A DNA stretch of 64,000 bases from Silvanigrella aquatica (GTDB lineage: Bacteria > Bdellovibrionota_B > Oligoflexia > Silvanigrellales > Silvanigrellaceae), in the NCBI RefSeq assembly GCF_001907975.1, contig NZ_CP017834.1, positions 124,001 to 188,000 of the forward strand, in the 5' to 3' direction. The translations under genes and the position numbers were made by a program. Below are positions 43,912 through 54,400 of the stretch, piece by piece; within the stretch, counting starts at the first letter, position 1; the number at the start of each line of letters is the position of its first letter. The notes beneath the pieces were generated by a model. It saw nothing but the letters and a program-made list of their open reading frames with translations. It did no database searches and was not told the DNA's origin.

Positions 43912-45018
43912 TTAATTTTTAGAAGCTAATTCACTATTAATCACTTTTTCAAATTCAGCTTTAGGTAAGGATCCCATTAACTGAATTCCATTGATATAAA
44001 ATGCGGGAGTAGCATTTATCCCAAGACTTTGTCCGTATTCCATTTCCGCATTAATTTTGTCCCGAACGGAAGTATCTTTACGACAATTATTAAACTCATC
44101 TAATTTTAAGCCAATATTTTGAGCAAGTTTATTATATGTTTCTTCACCTAATTTATTATGATTTTCAAATAAGCCATCGTGCATTTGCCAGTATTTATCT
44201 TGTTTATTAGCACATTCTGCTGCAATGGCAGCAGGAATGGCTTCGGGATGAATTTGAACCAAGGGATAATTTTTAAAGACGTAACGAACTTTGCCTTTGT
44301 ATTTTTTTAATACTTCTTCAACTGTTGGTTGAGCTGTCGCGCAATAAGGACATTGGAAATCGGCAAATTCGACAATGGTAATGGGAGCGTCTTTAGGGCC
44401 TTTTGAAGGTGAATTGCCGATATCGATGTTTACTTTTGGAGTTGAGGGTTTACTTGCTCCGGTGACTTCAATATCGCCTTCAGATACGGCTTTTGCTACC
44501 AAATCTCTAAAGTAGGAACCAGCCGCTTGATTTTGCAAATAAGGCTTAACTAAGGCTTCCTGTTGTTCGAAAGTTTTTCCTTTAAGCTGTGCATTATCAG
44601 CATTTTCTTTAATAAATTGTTTAATTTGCTCAAGAGATATTGATGATTTCTCTTGAATAAACATTCGTTCAGCAGCGCTTGCGTTCGTTAAGTTTTTCTT
44701 CTTCATATAGTCTTTAACAATTTCATCGAAATATCTTTTTGCTAAAATATTTTCTATGGCTTTATGGGTTTGACTTTCTGCTTCAAAAAGAGCTTGTTTT
44801 TCCTGAGTTGTCAGTTCCGTTCTTTTCAATGTAATGCCATTGTATTTCCCAAGAACATCAGAAGTCGCAGCTGAATTTTTATTATTTCCTGGAGCAGATG
44901 ATGAGAATCCAGGTAAATTATTTGCAATTTTTTTGTAATCGTGAAAAAATAAGGGAATTGAGCCAACAATTGCTGCGGCAATAAATATTCCGCCAATTAT
45001 AAACTTTCCTGAAGACAT
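43912..45018 (-). CDS. DsbA-like periplasmic thiol oxidoreductase
   Basis: 368 residues from the ATG at 45018 (AAAGGAG seven bases upstream); an ATG at 45039 is an unlikely alternative. One N-terminal membrane segment (about 5-25, FIIGGIFIAAAIVGSIPLFF), an SurA/PPIase-like helical region (about 60-170), then a DsbA-type thioredoxin fold (about 185-368) with active site Cys-Pro-Tyr-Cys (DFQCPYCATAQ) and the cis-Pro loop NATPAFYINGIQLMG. Introduces disulfides in exported proteins, or transfers electrons in a related system. No dsbB is nearby. Terminator follows. Confidence 0.85.
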   Translation of the reverse strand: MSSGKFIIGGIFIAAAIVGSIPLFFHDYKKIANNLPGFSSSAPGNNKNSAATSDVLGKYNGITLKRTELTTQEKQALFEAESQTHKAIENILAKRYFDEIVKDYMKKKNLTNASAAERMFIQEKSSISLEQIKQFIKENADNAQLKGKTFEQQEALVKPYLQNQAAGSYFRDLVAKAVSEGDIEVTGASKPSTPKVNIDIGNSPSKGPKDAPITIVEFADFQCPYCATAQPTVEEVLKKYKGKVRYVFKNYPLVQIHPEAIPAAIAAECANKQDKYWQMHDGLFENHNKLGEETYNKLAQNIGLKLDEFNNCRKDTSVRDKINAEMEYGQSLGINATPAFYINGIQLMGSLPKAEFEKVINSELASKN

Positions 45019-45039
45019 GAAACACTCCTTTAAACGCAT

Positions 45040-45081
45040 AAAAAATCACGCCCAATCTTTCTTATGCACTTAAGAAGGGCG
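45040..45081 (-). terminator. Terminator after the TPR gene
   Basis: On minus, CGCCC pairs with GGGCG, with an inner stem TTCTTA/TAAGAA and loop AGTGCA; the stem is followed by TGATTTTTT. It lies between the TPR-protein gene and the ATG of the DsbA-like gene, immediately before the latter's ribosome site. Confidence 0.6.
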
Positions 45082-45094
45082 AATCAAGCATAGA

Positions 45095-45919
45095 CTACAT
45101 ATTTTGCACATTTTTGATATTTTCAGCAAGCTCCTTCGCGTATCTCATTTCTTCGTTTTTACCGTCGAGTTCAGGTAATTTTTGAGCTTTTTTGAAAAGC
45201 TCTAAGGCTTCCTGTTTATTTCCTGTTTTTTCTTTTAATACTCCTAAATACATTGTATTTATTCGAAAATCAGGGCAGGAATCTATTGCTTTTTCAAAAT
45301 ATTCTTTCGCAATTTTTTTATCCCCAAAGGAAATGATGCCGCCAGGAACTTCTTGATAGTATCTCCCCAGAATTCTTAAAGGACCGCACCACTGATAGGT
45401 GGGGTCAATTTTTACGGCTTCAAGTAAGGCGTCGCGTCCTGGTTTGGCGTTATTGAGAGCAGAAAAAATTCCTTTTTCAAGACCATAAGAGCCCAAATTT
45501 ATAGCATACCAGTAATGGCCTTCTACCCTTTTAGGTTCCAACTCTCTTGCTATTTCACCTGCAGTATAACCCATTTTAAAAACTTTTAATTTTTCTTCTT
45601 TTTGTGATTTTTGAATGAGAGTAAAATTTCCTGAATAATAGACTAATCGGGCAAGGCGCCAATTGATTTCAAAATCACGAGGCAATTTCGGATCACTCAA
45701 TAAAAACTCAGCTATTTTTTTAGCACCCTCTTTTGTTTGTCTCTGCTCCCATAAATCATCAAGGAAGGAAACGCTTAACTTATTTTCCTGAATCGTCATT
45801 TTCATTTCATGAGAATTTTCTTGAAGAAGCGCTTTATTTTCTTCTGCAAAAGCATTGTAAAATATTGTATTTATGCTAACAATTGAGACTAAAATCTTTA
45901 ATTGAAATGAAACGTTCAT
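45095..45919 (-). CDS. Exported tetratricopeptide-repeat protein
   Basis: 274 residues from the ATG at 45919, which has GAGGAG upstream; the longer frame from 45958 places the signal peptide internally. Signal peptide about 1-26 (VSFQLKILVSIVSINTIFYNAFA). The rest is helical with TPR-type units, clearest in KEYFEKAIDSCPDFRINTMYLGVLKEKTGNKQEALELFKKAQKLP; an aromatic WCGPLRILGRYYQEVPGG precedes it. Resembles periplasmic TPR proteins of the RMDN/regulator-of-microtubule-like type, which is only a loose likeness. Likely binds other envelope proteins. Confidence 0.72.
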   Translation of the reverse strand: MNVSFQLKILVSIVSINTIFYNAFAEENKALLQENSHEMKMTIQENKLSVSFLDDLWEQRQTKEGAKKIAEFLLSDPKLPRDFEINWRLARLVYYSGNFTLIQKSQKEEKLKVFKMGYTAGEIARELEPKRVEGHYWYAINLGSYGLEKGIFSALNNAKPGRDALLEAVKIDPTYQWCGPLRILGRYYQEVPGGIISFGDKKIAKEYFEKAIDSCPDFRINTMYLGVLKEKTGNKQEALELFKKAQKLPELDGKNEEMRYAKELAENIKNVQNM

Positions 45920-46154
45920 GCTAACTCCTCTCAAAATGGGGCATTTCAATGCAATCAAGTTATATTTTTTTTAAGCATCTGTAAATAATGAAGTGTTTCA
46001 AATTGAAAATGTGATTTTTATTTTCTTCCTATTTTTCAACTCATCTGATCACTTTCTGAACAACAAAAGTTTTAATGTTAATTTAATCATATCTAAATTT
46101 ATTGAGAGTTAAATATTTAATTCTCTCATTTCTTTTAACTTAAAGGATTTAGGT

Positions 46155-46988
46155 TTGGAACAAAATAAATTATTAGATATTAAGGTTGATTATGTTTTTA
46201 AAAGAATTTTTGGAGAAAATGAAGATATTTTTATAGATTTTGTAAATAAAATATTATATTTAGAAAATGAAAATAAAATAATATCGGCTCAATTTATAAA
46301 TACGGAGATGAATAAAAACAGTCTTTTAGATAAATCATCCAGGTTTGATGTCCTAGCTCATTTAAATGACGGAAGTTACTTAAATATAGAAGTGCAAATG
46401 TGCTGTACCCATGAATATGATAAAAGATGTTTGTATTATTGGGCAAAGTTATATGAAAATCAATTAAAAAAAGGAGAAGATTATAATTTGCTGCGACCTG
46501 CAATATGCATTCATGTTTTAAACTTTAAACTTTTCAATGAAAAAGATTCTTTTTTGACAAAACTTAATGTTGTGGATATGGAAACTCAAAAAATATTTTC
46601 CAATGATTTTCAAATCATCTTTTTAGAAGTTCCCAAACCACTCAAAGCATCATATAATGAACTTGCAAACTGGATGCGCTTTTTGAAAGGCGCTCAAAAA
46701 GAGGAGATTATTGCCATGGGTAATCCCGTAATTTTAAAAGCACAAGAAAAGTTAGAATATTTAAGTCACGATCCAGAAACCAGAGCCTACTATGATTCCA
46801 GGCAAAAATATTTGCATGATTATGCCACAGAAATTCGTTATAGGGAGGAGAAAGGCCGTCAGGAAGGCCGTCAAGAAGGAGTGGAAGTGGTGGCTAAAAA
46901 TCTAATTTTAAAAGGCATGCCAATTGATTTCGTTGCTTCAGTGACAAATTTATCTATGGAAGAAATTAAAAAAATTTCAGAAAATTAA
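46155..46988 (+). CDS. Rpn/PD-(D/E)XK nuclease-family transposase-like protein
   Basis: 277 residues from a TTG with AGG nearby. Belongs to the PDDEXK_2 (Rpn/YhgA-like) family: KVDYVFKRIFGENEDIFIDFVNKIL at the start, then FDVLAHLNDGSYLNIEVQM holding the Asp and Glu-x-Gln/Lys catalytic residues, YYWAKLYENQLKKGEDYN, and the C-terminal charged repeat GRQEGRQEGVEV. Rpn proteins are DNA endonucleases that promote RecA-independent recombination. Often horizontally moved and multi-copy. Complete and without frameshift here. Confidence 0.85.
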   Translation: MEQNKLLDIKVDYVFKRIFGENEDIFIDFVNKILYLENENKIISAQFINTEMNKNSLLDKSSRFDVLAHLNDGSYLNIEVQMCCTHEYDKRCLYYWAKLYENQLKKGEDYNLLRPAICIHVLNFKLFNEKDSFLTKLNVVDMETQKIFSNDFQIIFLEVPKPLKASYNELANWMRFLKGAQKEEIIAMGNPVILKAQEKLEYLSHDPETRAYYDSRQKYLHDYATEIRYREEKGRQEGRQEGVEVVAKNLILKGMPIDFVASVTNLSMEEIKKISEN

Positions 46989-47110
46989 AGAACTCTCATT
47001 TCTGCATTGAACTTTGCGAAGTGGGAGAAGTATAATAGGTAGAAACTTTTTTATACACCGAATTTGTTTTAAATATTCTTCAATAGAGTTTTTTATAGAG
47101 TTCATGATTA

Positions 47111-47848
47111 TCATTTTATTAAATTTTTATTTATAAAATTGAAACAAACTTCTTTAAACTCCTTAGGTTTTTCCCAAGGAATCCTGTGTCCCGCATCTGC
47201 AATAATTTTTATTTCAATTGTATTAATTAATTCTTTCATTTCCATAGTGACATTTGCAAATTTACTGTCTTTATCACCTGCAAGCCAAAGAATTGGGATA
47301 TGTAATGATTTTATTTTCTCTCTTAAATTTTCTTGTTTTCCTAAAGAAAAATCCGTCAACATGGATGCCACTTCATTTTTATTAAATTGTTTTTCGTCGC
47401 GGGTGAGGATATTTTTCATATTCGAAAATACCCCTTGAGAATTCCACGACTCCATTACATTTTCCCATTTTTCATTTAAAAAGCGATTAGCCCAAGCAAT
47501 GTCATTTGCAATACGCGCTTGTTTTTCAGCTTCATGAGAAAGCCCCGGATTTGCAGAAACAATAATAGCAGCATCCCATTTATTGCTTTGAATTAAGGCG
47601 TGAAGAGCAAGTCTTCCCCCCAGTGAATATCCTATAAGAATATTCTTATTCTTTATAGGCTCTTTAAAAACAGAAGAGTTGAACTTCATTGCCCATAAAA
47701 CAAACTTTGAATTTTCGTTATTGGAATGAGGTGACATATAATCTGAAATGGAATGAAATTTATAATTATATTCATTCATGTCTTCTTTAAAAGAATCCCA
47801 GTCGGAGGGAAATCCTAAAAATCCGTGAATAAAATGAACTTTTATCAT
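47111..47848 (-). CDS. Alpha/beta hydrolase (MenH-like)
   Basis: 245 residues, single alpha/beta-hydrolase domain. Oxyanion/start strand VHFIHGFLGFPSDWDSF, nucleophile elbow Gly-x-Ser-x-Gly-Gly with Ser75 (IGYSLGGRL), acid in LAGDKDSKF and His in ADAGHRIPWEKP. The pattern HGFLG-x-x-x-DW recalls SHCHC synthase MenH, but no other menaquinone gene is near, so the specific activity is open. Confidence 0.78.
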   Translation of the reverse strand: MIKVHFIHGFLGFPSDWDSFKEDMNEYNYKFHSISDYMSPHSNNENSKFVLWAMKFNSSVFKEPIKNKNILIGYSLGGRLALHALIQSNKWDAAIIVSANPGLSHEAEKQARIANDIAWANRFLNEKWENVMESWNSQGVFSNMKNILTRDEKQFNKNEVASMLTDFSLGKQENLREKIKSLHIPILWLAGDKDSKFANVTMEMKELINTIEIKIIADAGHRIPWEKPKEFKEVCFNFINKNLIK

Positions 47849-48052
47849 GAGATTGTCCTATTTTTATGATTCCAATTTAAGATTATATATCTTCACTAGA
47901 TTATTATTTTTTTCCCTTTGATATTATTTCTAATACCGTTTCTTAAAGAAAAGCTTAATTCGTAATAGACAGATCTGGCCTCACAGGTATATAAACTGAA
48001 AATACCTTTTTGTCTAATTTATTTTGATTCAGGGTTTAAAGATTAATTAAAA

Positions 48053-48409
48053 ATGGATTTCAAATTTTACCAATCTAATATTGAATACGGAATAATAAAT
48101 TTCATCTTTTTAATTGTTGCATTCCTTATTGTAAAAGTAAAAATAAATAAATGGGTGGGATACCGTACTTGTAAAAGCATGTCTTCTTTATCCAATTGGC
48201 GCATTTTAAATAAAAAATTAGCAAAGTATATTGCTATAACGCAGATAATTAGTTTATTTCTCAATTTTATTTTGTTTTTATTAAAGTATATTAATATAAA
48301 TTTGGGAAAAGAAATATTTTTATTGCTCGATATTTTATTGTTAATTTATTTTGTCTTTAGCATATTCTTTTCTTTTGCATTAACGACTCTTCAGGAAGAT
48401 AAACTTTGA
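48053..48409 (+). CDS. SdpI-family-like small membrane protein
   Basis: 118 residues with three membrane helices (about 12-30, 60-85, 88-112). Between the first two is GYRTCKSMSSLSNWRILNKKLAKY, the pattern (GYRT-x-x-S-x-x-S-x-x-x-W) of the SdpI/YhfL family, to which the immunity protein of the Bacillus SdpC toxin belongs. Here there is no SdpC-like toxin gene nearby, so immunity is not implied. No clear ribosome site beyond the AT-rich leader. Confidence 0.6.
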   Translation: MDFKFYQSNIEYGIINFIFLIVAFLIVKVKINKWVGYRTCKSMSSLSNWRILNKKLAKYIAITQIISLFLNFILFLLKYININLGKEIFLLLDILLLIYFVFSIFFSFALTTLQEDKL

Positions 48410-48429
48410 TTTTAATTTAAAAAATAATT

Positions 48430-49215
48430 TTAAATAGCTTGCTCAGTTTGTTTTTTTAATTTGTCTTTAATTTGGATTTTAAAGTTTTCTAAACTTGTTT
48501 TGTCGAAATGAGGTTCATTTTCAATTTCTTGTAATATTGATTTAAAATTTAAACCGTCCTCATTTTTTTCTAAACTAGATTTAATTTTCTCTTTAGCAGA
48601 ATCAGAAAAATTTATCTCAATTTTGCGAATCATAAAAAAGCAAGGGTCGAAAAAACCTACATTATTGGTTAGCCAAGGATTTTCATCTTTAAGGATGAGA
48701 GAAGTTCCTGTTAGTTTAGTTCTAAAATTTCCTGGGAAGATACTTCTTGTATCGTGTGGGGTTTTCAGTTTTAATTTAAAATTACCTTCTTTAAATTCCC
48801 CATTTTCAAATCGGCTACCGCAAGTGCTTCTCGAATAAGAAACTCTAAATTCCATAGGCAATGTAAATACTTTTGTTTTAGTTAGTGCTTTATTTGTATA
48901 ATTAGAAAAGTCACAATTATAATATTTATTTTGTGACTTTAAGCATGAAGGTTGAATCAAATCTTCATTTAAGAAAGGCTTAATGTCTGTATTATGCATA
49001 ATAAATTCGGAATTATCCTTAGGAATAGCCTCTTCAAGACTCTCAATTGGTGCTTCTTCATCGACTTTTTTTGGTTCTTCGATTTTCTTTTCTTCAATTT
49101 TTTGTTCTTTATTATTGGCTTTATTTTCTTTGTCGCCATTTTTTCTACATGAAAATAAAAGTTGTGAGATAGCTAAAATAGTTATGGGAATTAAAAGTAA
49201 ATTCTTTTCTTTCAT
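48430..49215 (-). CDS. Unknown lipoprotein
   Basis: 261 residues from the ATG at 49215 (CAGGGTG upstream); the longer frame to 49263 lacks support. Signal peptide with lipobox LLFSC, lipidated Cys23. A short Glu/Lys-rich linker (residues 25-60) follows, then a folded domain with four cysteines (PSCLKSQNKYYNCDFSNY, RSTCGSRFE, DPCFFMI). Not recognised. Lies in the periplasm attached to a membrane. Alone, between SdpI-like and metK genes. Confidence 0.65.
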   Translation of the reverse strand: MKEKNLLLIPITILAISQLLFSCRKNGDKENKANNKEQKIEEKKIEEPKKVDEEAPIESLEEAIPKDNSEFIMHNTDIKPFLNEDLIQPSCLKSQNKYYNCDFSNYTNKALTKTKVFTLPMEFRVSYSRSTCGSRFENGEFKEGNFKLKLKTPHDTRSIFPGNFRTKLTGTSLILKDENPWLTNNVGFFDPCFFMIRKIEINFSDSAKEKIKSSLEKNEDGLNFKSILQEIENEPHFDKTSLENFKIQIKDKLKKQTEQAI

Positions 49216-49458
49216 GATAGCACCCTGTTTTATTGTATAAATATATTTATCTATTATTTTCAAAATAAATGAAAATAATACTTAATTTTTCTCATGATAA
49301 AATTTAAAAATCAAACTCCTAAAAAACTTATTTATATTTACTTTTATCTATAAAATGTTATATTTTTAAAAGCTGCGCTAAAATTTTTTCCATTAAATTA
49401 TCCAGAAAATATAAAAAATATTCATGAAACGGGAAATACATATTTCATGAATTGCAAT

Positions 49459-49496
49459 AAAAAAATCCCCAATCACATTCTATGAAAGGAGATTTT
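49459..49496 (-). terminator. Terminator of metK
   Basis: On minus, AATCTCC pairs with GGGGATT (one T-G pair) across a 17-base loop and is followed by TTTTTTT. It begins about 25 bases after the metK stop codon. Confidence 0.7.
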
Positions 49497-49520
49497 CTAA
49501 ATCTAAAAAACAAAATTTAA

Positions 49521-50762
49521 TTAAACATGTTTTTTAAGTTCTTCTACTTTGTCGAGCTTTTCCCATGGGAAGTGGCTGCGGCCAAAGTGACCATAGGAAG
49601 CGGTTTCGTGGTAATTGAAGCCGTTGGCTTTAGGATTTAAAAGATCGAATGTTTTTACAATGCCTGCGGGAGTCATATTAAATACTTTCTGCACCGCATT
49701 TTCAATTTTAACGCGGTTTACTTTTTCAGTGCCATAGGTATTTACATTTACGCTGACAGGTTGCGCCACACCAATAGCATAAGCAATTTGTACAAGAGCT
49801 TTGTCAGCTAAGCCTGCGGCAACAATATTTTTTGCAATATAACGACCCATATAAGCAGCAGAACGGTCCACTTTGGAAGGATCTTTTCCTGAAAAAGCAC
49901 CGCCGCCGTGAGCGCCGTGTCCGCCGTAGGTATCAACAATAATTTTACGACCAGTTAAGCCGCAGTCACCTTGTGGCCCACCGATAACAAACTTTCCAGT
50001 AGGATTAATATGATACTTAGTATTGGAATCAAGTAAATTTGCAGGAATTGTTTTTTTAATTATATTTTCAATAACGAAACTGCGAATTGTTTCTTGGTTG
50101 ACGTCATCGGTGTGCATTGTACTGACAACAACGGTATCAATTCTTTTCATTTTACCATTGTGATATTCAACAGTCACTTGAGATTTGGCATCAGGACGTA
50201 ACCAATTTACACTGCCTTCTTTGCGTGCTTTAGATAAATTCCGCAAAATAGAATGGGCATATTGTAAAGTAGCAGGCATAAATTCTGGTGTTTCGTTAGT
50301 AGCATAACCAAACATCATACCTTGGTCGCCGGCGCCTTGTTCTTTATGTAAACCTTCGCCTTCATTTACACCTTGTGCAATGTCGGGAGATTGTTGATCG
50401 ACAGCAACAATGACGCCACAGCTTCTGTATTCAAATCCATTGTTGGGATCGTCGTAGCCAATTTCTTTAATGACATTGCGTGCGATGTCAGAATAACTTT
50501 TTATTTTACGATTTAATTTTGCTTCGTTTGCATGAACTGTTTCTGGATTTAAAGTAATTTCTCCAGCAACAACAACCAATCCTGTTTTGCAAAGTGCTTC
50601 ACAAGCAACGCGTGCTTTGGGATCGAAAGTTAAGAGTTCATCGAGAATTCCATCAGAAATTTGATCGGCAACTTTATCGGGATGTCCTTCGCTGACGCTT
50701 TCCGATGTAAAATATGTAATTTCTGGTGAAGAGGAATAAAGAGAGAGCGAGCGTTGAAACAT
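49521..50762 (-). CDS. metK: S-adenosylmethionine synthase
   Basis: 413 residues from the ATG at 50762 with AAAGGA nine bases upstream; the TTG at 50768 is too close to that site. Makes S-adenosylmethionine from methionine and ATP in the cytoplasm. Signatures: [19 protein letters not shown] (Mg and ATP), [12 protein letters not shown], and the hallmark [23 protein letters not shown]. Ends in [16 protein letters not shown]. Downstream of rnpB on the same strand with a hairpin in between. No SAM riboswitch was recognised in its leader. Confidence 0.97.
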   Translation of the reverse strand: MFQRSLSLYSSSPEITYFTSESVSEGHPDKVADQISDGILDELLTFDPKARVACEALCKTGLVVVAGEITLNPETVHANEAKLNRKIKSYSDIARNVIKEIGYDDPNNGFEYRSCGVIVAVDQQSPDIAQGVNEGEGLHKEQGAGDQGMMFGYATNETPEFMPATLQYAHSILRNLSKARKEGSVNWLRPDAKSQVTVEYHNGKMKRIDTVVVSTMHTDDVNQETIRSFVIENIIKKTIPANLLDSNTKYHINPTGKFVIGGPQGDCGLTGRKIIVDTYGGHGAHGGGAFSGKDPSKVDRSAAYMGRYIAKNIVAAGLADKALVQIAYAIGVAQPVSVNVNTYGTEKVNRVKIENAVQKVFNMTPAGIVKTFDLLNPKANGFNYHETASYGHFGRSHFPWEKLDKVEELKKHV

Positions 50763-50797
50763 ATTCAATTTCCTTTCATATCAACCGCTGCAAAACA

Positions 50798-50822
50798 GTT
50801 ACTTTATCACTTCAAAAGTAAC
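50798..50822 (-). terminator. Hairpin between rnpB and metK
   Basis: On minus, GTTACTTT pairs perfectly with AAAGTAAC (50815-50822 with 50798-50805) around a 9-base loop and is followed by TGTTTT. It lies 24 bases beyond the rnpB 3' end and 36 before metK. Most likely the rnpB terminator, although the T tract is short; a role in the metK leader is possible. Confidence 0.5.
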
Positions 50823-50845
50823 AAAAAAGTCATAGAAAATTTAAT

Positions 50846-51196
50846 TACGGGCAATCCATAAGCCGGATTCTGTTTAAAACTACAATTTCTCTTGACGTTA
50901 CGTTGCCGCAACATTCTTTGCAGCCAACCCGAGTGTAAAACGAGCCGAGCCAGCTCTCCACCCCTATTTGGCTTTGCTTCGGATGGGGTTTGCCAGACTG
51001 ACTGTCACCAGCCAAGTCCGTGAGCTCTTACCTCACGTTTTCACCATTGCCAGCCTTGCGGCTTCGGCTGTGTGTTCTCTGTTGCACTTTCCGTCGGGTC
51101 GCCCCGCCTGGTCGTTAACCAGCATCCTGCTCTATGAAGTCCGGACTTTCCTCACTCCTACCAAAAGTAGGTCGCGCTGTAGTTGAATTACCCGAA
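50846..51196 (-). ncRNA. rnpB: RNase P RNA (class A)
   Basis: About 350 bases. On minus, the conserved elements occur in order: GAGGAAAGTCCGGAC (CR-I, P3/P4 region), CGACGGAAAGTGC-type CR-II, the GGTGAAA and GTGAGGTAAGAGCTCAC parts of the specificity domain, TGGCAAACCCC, and near the end ACAGAATCCGGCTTATGG (P4 partner with the CCA-binding region). The P1 helix is seen as 10 bp between 51185-51194 and 50848-50857 with two G-T pairs. Catalytic RNA that removes 5' leaders from pre-tRNAs. Exact ends are estimated from P1. Confidence 0.95.
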
Positions 51197-51470
51197 TTGA
51201 CACCATTAATATCTCCACAAGGTCAAAGCAAGGAAGTTTTCAAAATATTTTTATAATTTTCATAGAACAAGGATTTTCAATATTAATTATTATTTTCGTA
51301 TTTATTAAAGCAATTTATCCTCTGTAGCATATTTCTCTTTTTAATTAAGAAAAGTTTCAAAAAGTTGCATTAAAGAGCAACTGTCGAGGTTAACTTTCTT
51401 TTCTTAATCTTTTTCTTAGTGTAAACAATCGATCGTGGCCTATTTCGGATATTTTTTCGTGTGAAAGGTG

Positions 51471-54400
51471 ATGCTAGTGGAAATCAAGAATTTTCAAGAA
51501 TTTATTATAGCTCTTTGCAATTATTGGGTTGATCATGGCTGTATTTGGAGTCAGCCTTACGACGCAAATATGGGCGCAGGAACCTTTCACCCGCATACTT
51601 TTTTAAAAGGCGTTGGCCCTGAGCCGTGGCGTTCTGTTTATGTACAACCTTGCCGTCGCCCCGTTGATGGTCGTTACGGAAAAAGTCCATATCGCTTTCA
51701 GCATTATTATCAATTACAGGTTTTATTAAAACCATCTCCATCAAATATAGTTGATATTTTTCTTAAATCACTTGAACATGTTGGTGTAAATTTAAAAAAT
51801 AACGACATTGGATTACTTGAAGATGATTGGAAAGGTCCTACATTAGGGGCTTGGGGTTTAGGCTGGGAAATCCGTGCCAATGGACAAGAAGTCACACAAT
51901 TTACTTATTTTCAACAATTAGGTGGTCTTGATATCGATGTTGTTTGCGGAGAAATTACGTATGGCTTAGAGCGTTTATTTATGTACTCCAAAGGGTATCA
52001 TAATGCTCTCGATATGCCTTTTAACGATCATTTTACCTATGGCGATATTTTTTATCAAAACGAATATGAGTTCTCTCATTTTAACTTTAATGAAGCAGAT
52101 ACTGGAGAACTCTTTAGGCATTTTGAAAAATGCGAAGAAAAAGTAGCACAACTTTGTGAAAAAGATCTGGTTTTACCTGCATATGATTATGTTTTACAAG
52201 CTTCACATGCGTTTAATTTGCTGGATGCGCGTGGTGCTATTTCTGTTACAGAAAGACAACGTTACATAGGTCGCGTTCGTGATTGTGCTAAAAAGTGTGC
52301 GGTACAATACCGCGCAGCAAGGGAAAAACTTGGTTTTCCTATGTTAAATAGACTCGATACGGACGCAAGAAAACCCATTTACCGTAATGGAATTATTTAT
52401 AATGTAACAGAAAATAAAGAAACAAATCATTATAAAAATATTTCTGACTTTGCAAACAAAGAAAAAATAAATGTTTTATTTGAATTGGGCGTCGAAGAAA
52501 TGCCTCCAAGCTTTCAATTAAATGCAAAAGCAGAATTGGAACAAAAAATTCATGAGTTTGTGAATTTAGAGAAATTAAATTGGATTGAAATTAAGGATAA
52601 TATTAAAGATTTACCTAAAGCCATTCATGGTGGGTATAAAGTAGAAATCTCCTCAAGAAGAATTAGCATTCAGTATAACAATATTCCAAAAGAAGAAGAG
52701 TCTAAAGTTTTAGAAATTTGGGGACCTGTGGAGCGCATTGCAAAAAGCGCAGATGGTTCGCTCAGTCCTGCGGGAATGGGTTTTTGTAAGAAAAATAATA
52801 TTGAACCTTCCTCTGTTACTTTTAAAACAAAGAGCGACGGTACATTTATTTATGCGCAAAAACATCTTTCAGGGCGGGATTTTCCAAGTCTTTTGTCTGA
52901 AAAATTTAAAGAATGGTGTTATGAACTTAAAGCGTCTTTAAAAATGAAATGGCTTCCTGCGGAAGTGAGTCCTCAATTTATTCGTCCTGTTCGCTGGATT
53001 GTAGCTTTAGTTGAAGATAAAGTCATACCTTTTGAAATGTTTGGATTAAATACAGGGCGCAAAACATGCGGTCAACGCATATTGCATTCTGAAGAAACGG
53101 TTATTTCATATGCAAAGGATTATGAAAATATTCTTAAAAATATTTTTGTCACTTCTTCTGTTAATGAAAGAAGAATCCACATTTCTGAAAAAGCAAATGA
53201 ACTTGCTCAAAAAGTACATGGTAAACTTCAAAATGATGAATCCTTACTTCAAAAATGCGTGGGTTTATTTGAAAATCCTTCTGTATTTATTGCTGAGTTC
53301 GATAAAAAATATTTGCGTTTGCCAAAACCTCTTATTTCGAGTGTGTTACGTGAGCACATGAATTATTTTTCAGTAGAAACAACGGATGGAAAAGAATTAT
53401 TACCTTATTATATTGGTGCTGCAAACTACAAATGTAACAACGAAAAAGAGATGATTGAAGGAACCAAAACAGTTGTTATAGGCAGACTTGAAGATGGCGC
53501 CTTTTATTATGACACTGATTTGAAAACTCCCATTTCCGAATTTCGCAATCGCTTAAGCAATCAATTGTTTCAAGCAGGAATGGGATCGTTGTTAGATAAG
53601 ACGGAACGATTAAAGAAAATAGTAGCTTTAATTGCCCATGAATTACCACAAAAATTAGATATTTCTATTGTTGAAAAAGCGGCAGAATTATGTAAGGCCG
53701 ATTTAAAATCAGGTTGTGTGCAAGAATTTCCCGATGAGATGCAAGGCGTCATGGGCGGTATTTTAGCAAGGGAACAAAATGTTTTAAATAATCAAGAAAA
53801 ATCGAACATTGCTGCACGAGCTATTGAGCAGCATTATATGCCAGTGGGAGCTCAATCTCCACTTCCATCATCGCAAGAAGCTGTTATATTATCCCTTGCA
53901 GATAAAATCGACTCCTTATGTATGATGATTTGTCACGGCGCTGAAGTTAAAGGCAATAAAGATCCTTTTGGAATGAGGCGATTGGCATTAAGTGTTGCTC
54001 GTTTATTAGGAATAAAAGGCGAAGACAATAGCATTTCCGTTTCTTTAGAAAGAGTTGTTGATATTTGCCTTTCTGTTATTTCTGAAAATAATAACGTGAC
54101 AAAAGAAAATAAATTAAAAATTCATTCTTTTATTTTAGATCGTATGAAAGCAGCATTGGATGGCGAATTTGATCCGCGTTCAGTAGAAGCCCTTTCTGTT
54201 CAGCTTATTCAAGAGCCGTTATATAAAGTAAGAATATTTGCAAATGAAATTGCAAAAGCACTGAGTCAATCTGGTCAGGGCTCATTAATGGAAGCTTTAA
54301 TTCCATATAAGCGCGCAAAAAACCTAACTCAGGGATGGAATTCTGCGGAAGTTAATATTTCATTATTCAAAACCCAAGAAGAAATAACATTGTACGAAAA

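Noticed and set aside
46830-46890. Tandem repeat GGCCGTCA-GAAGG
   Set aside because: It encodes the GRQEGRQEG repeat normal for the Rpn family and is not a separate repeat element.
50763-50845. Possible SAM riboswitch before metK
   Set aside because: Only about 80 bases separate rnpB and metK, and apart from one 8-bp hairpin no SAM-I, SAM-II or SAM/SAH core was recognised.
50968-51186. Open frame of 72 codons on plus
   Set aside because: It is antisense to the conserved core of the RNase P RNA; its codons are explained by the RNA sequence.
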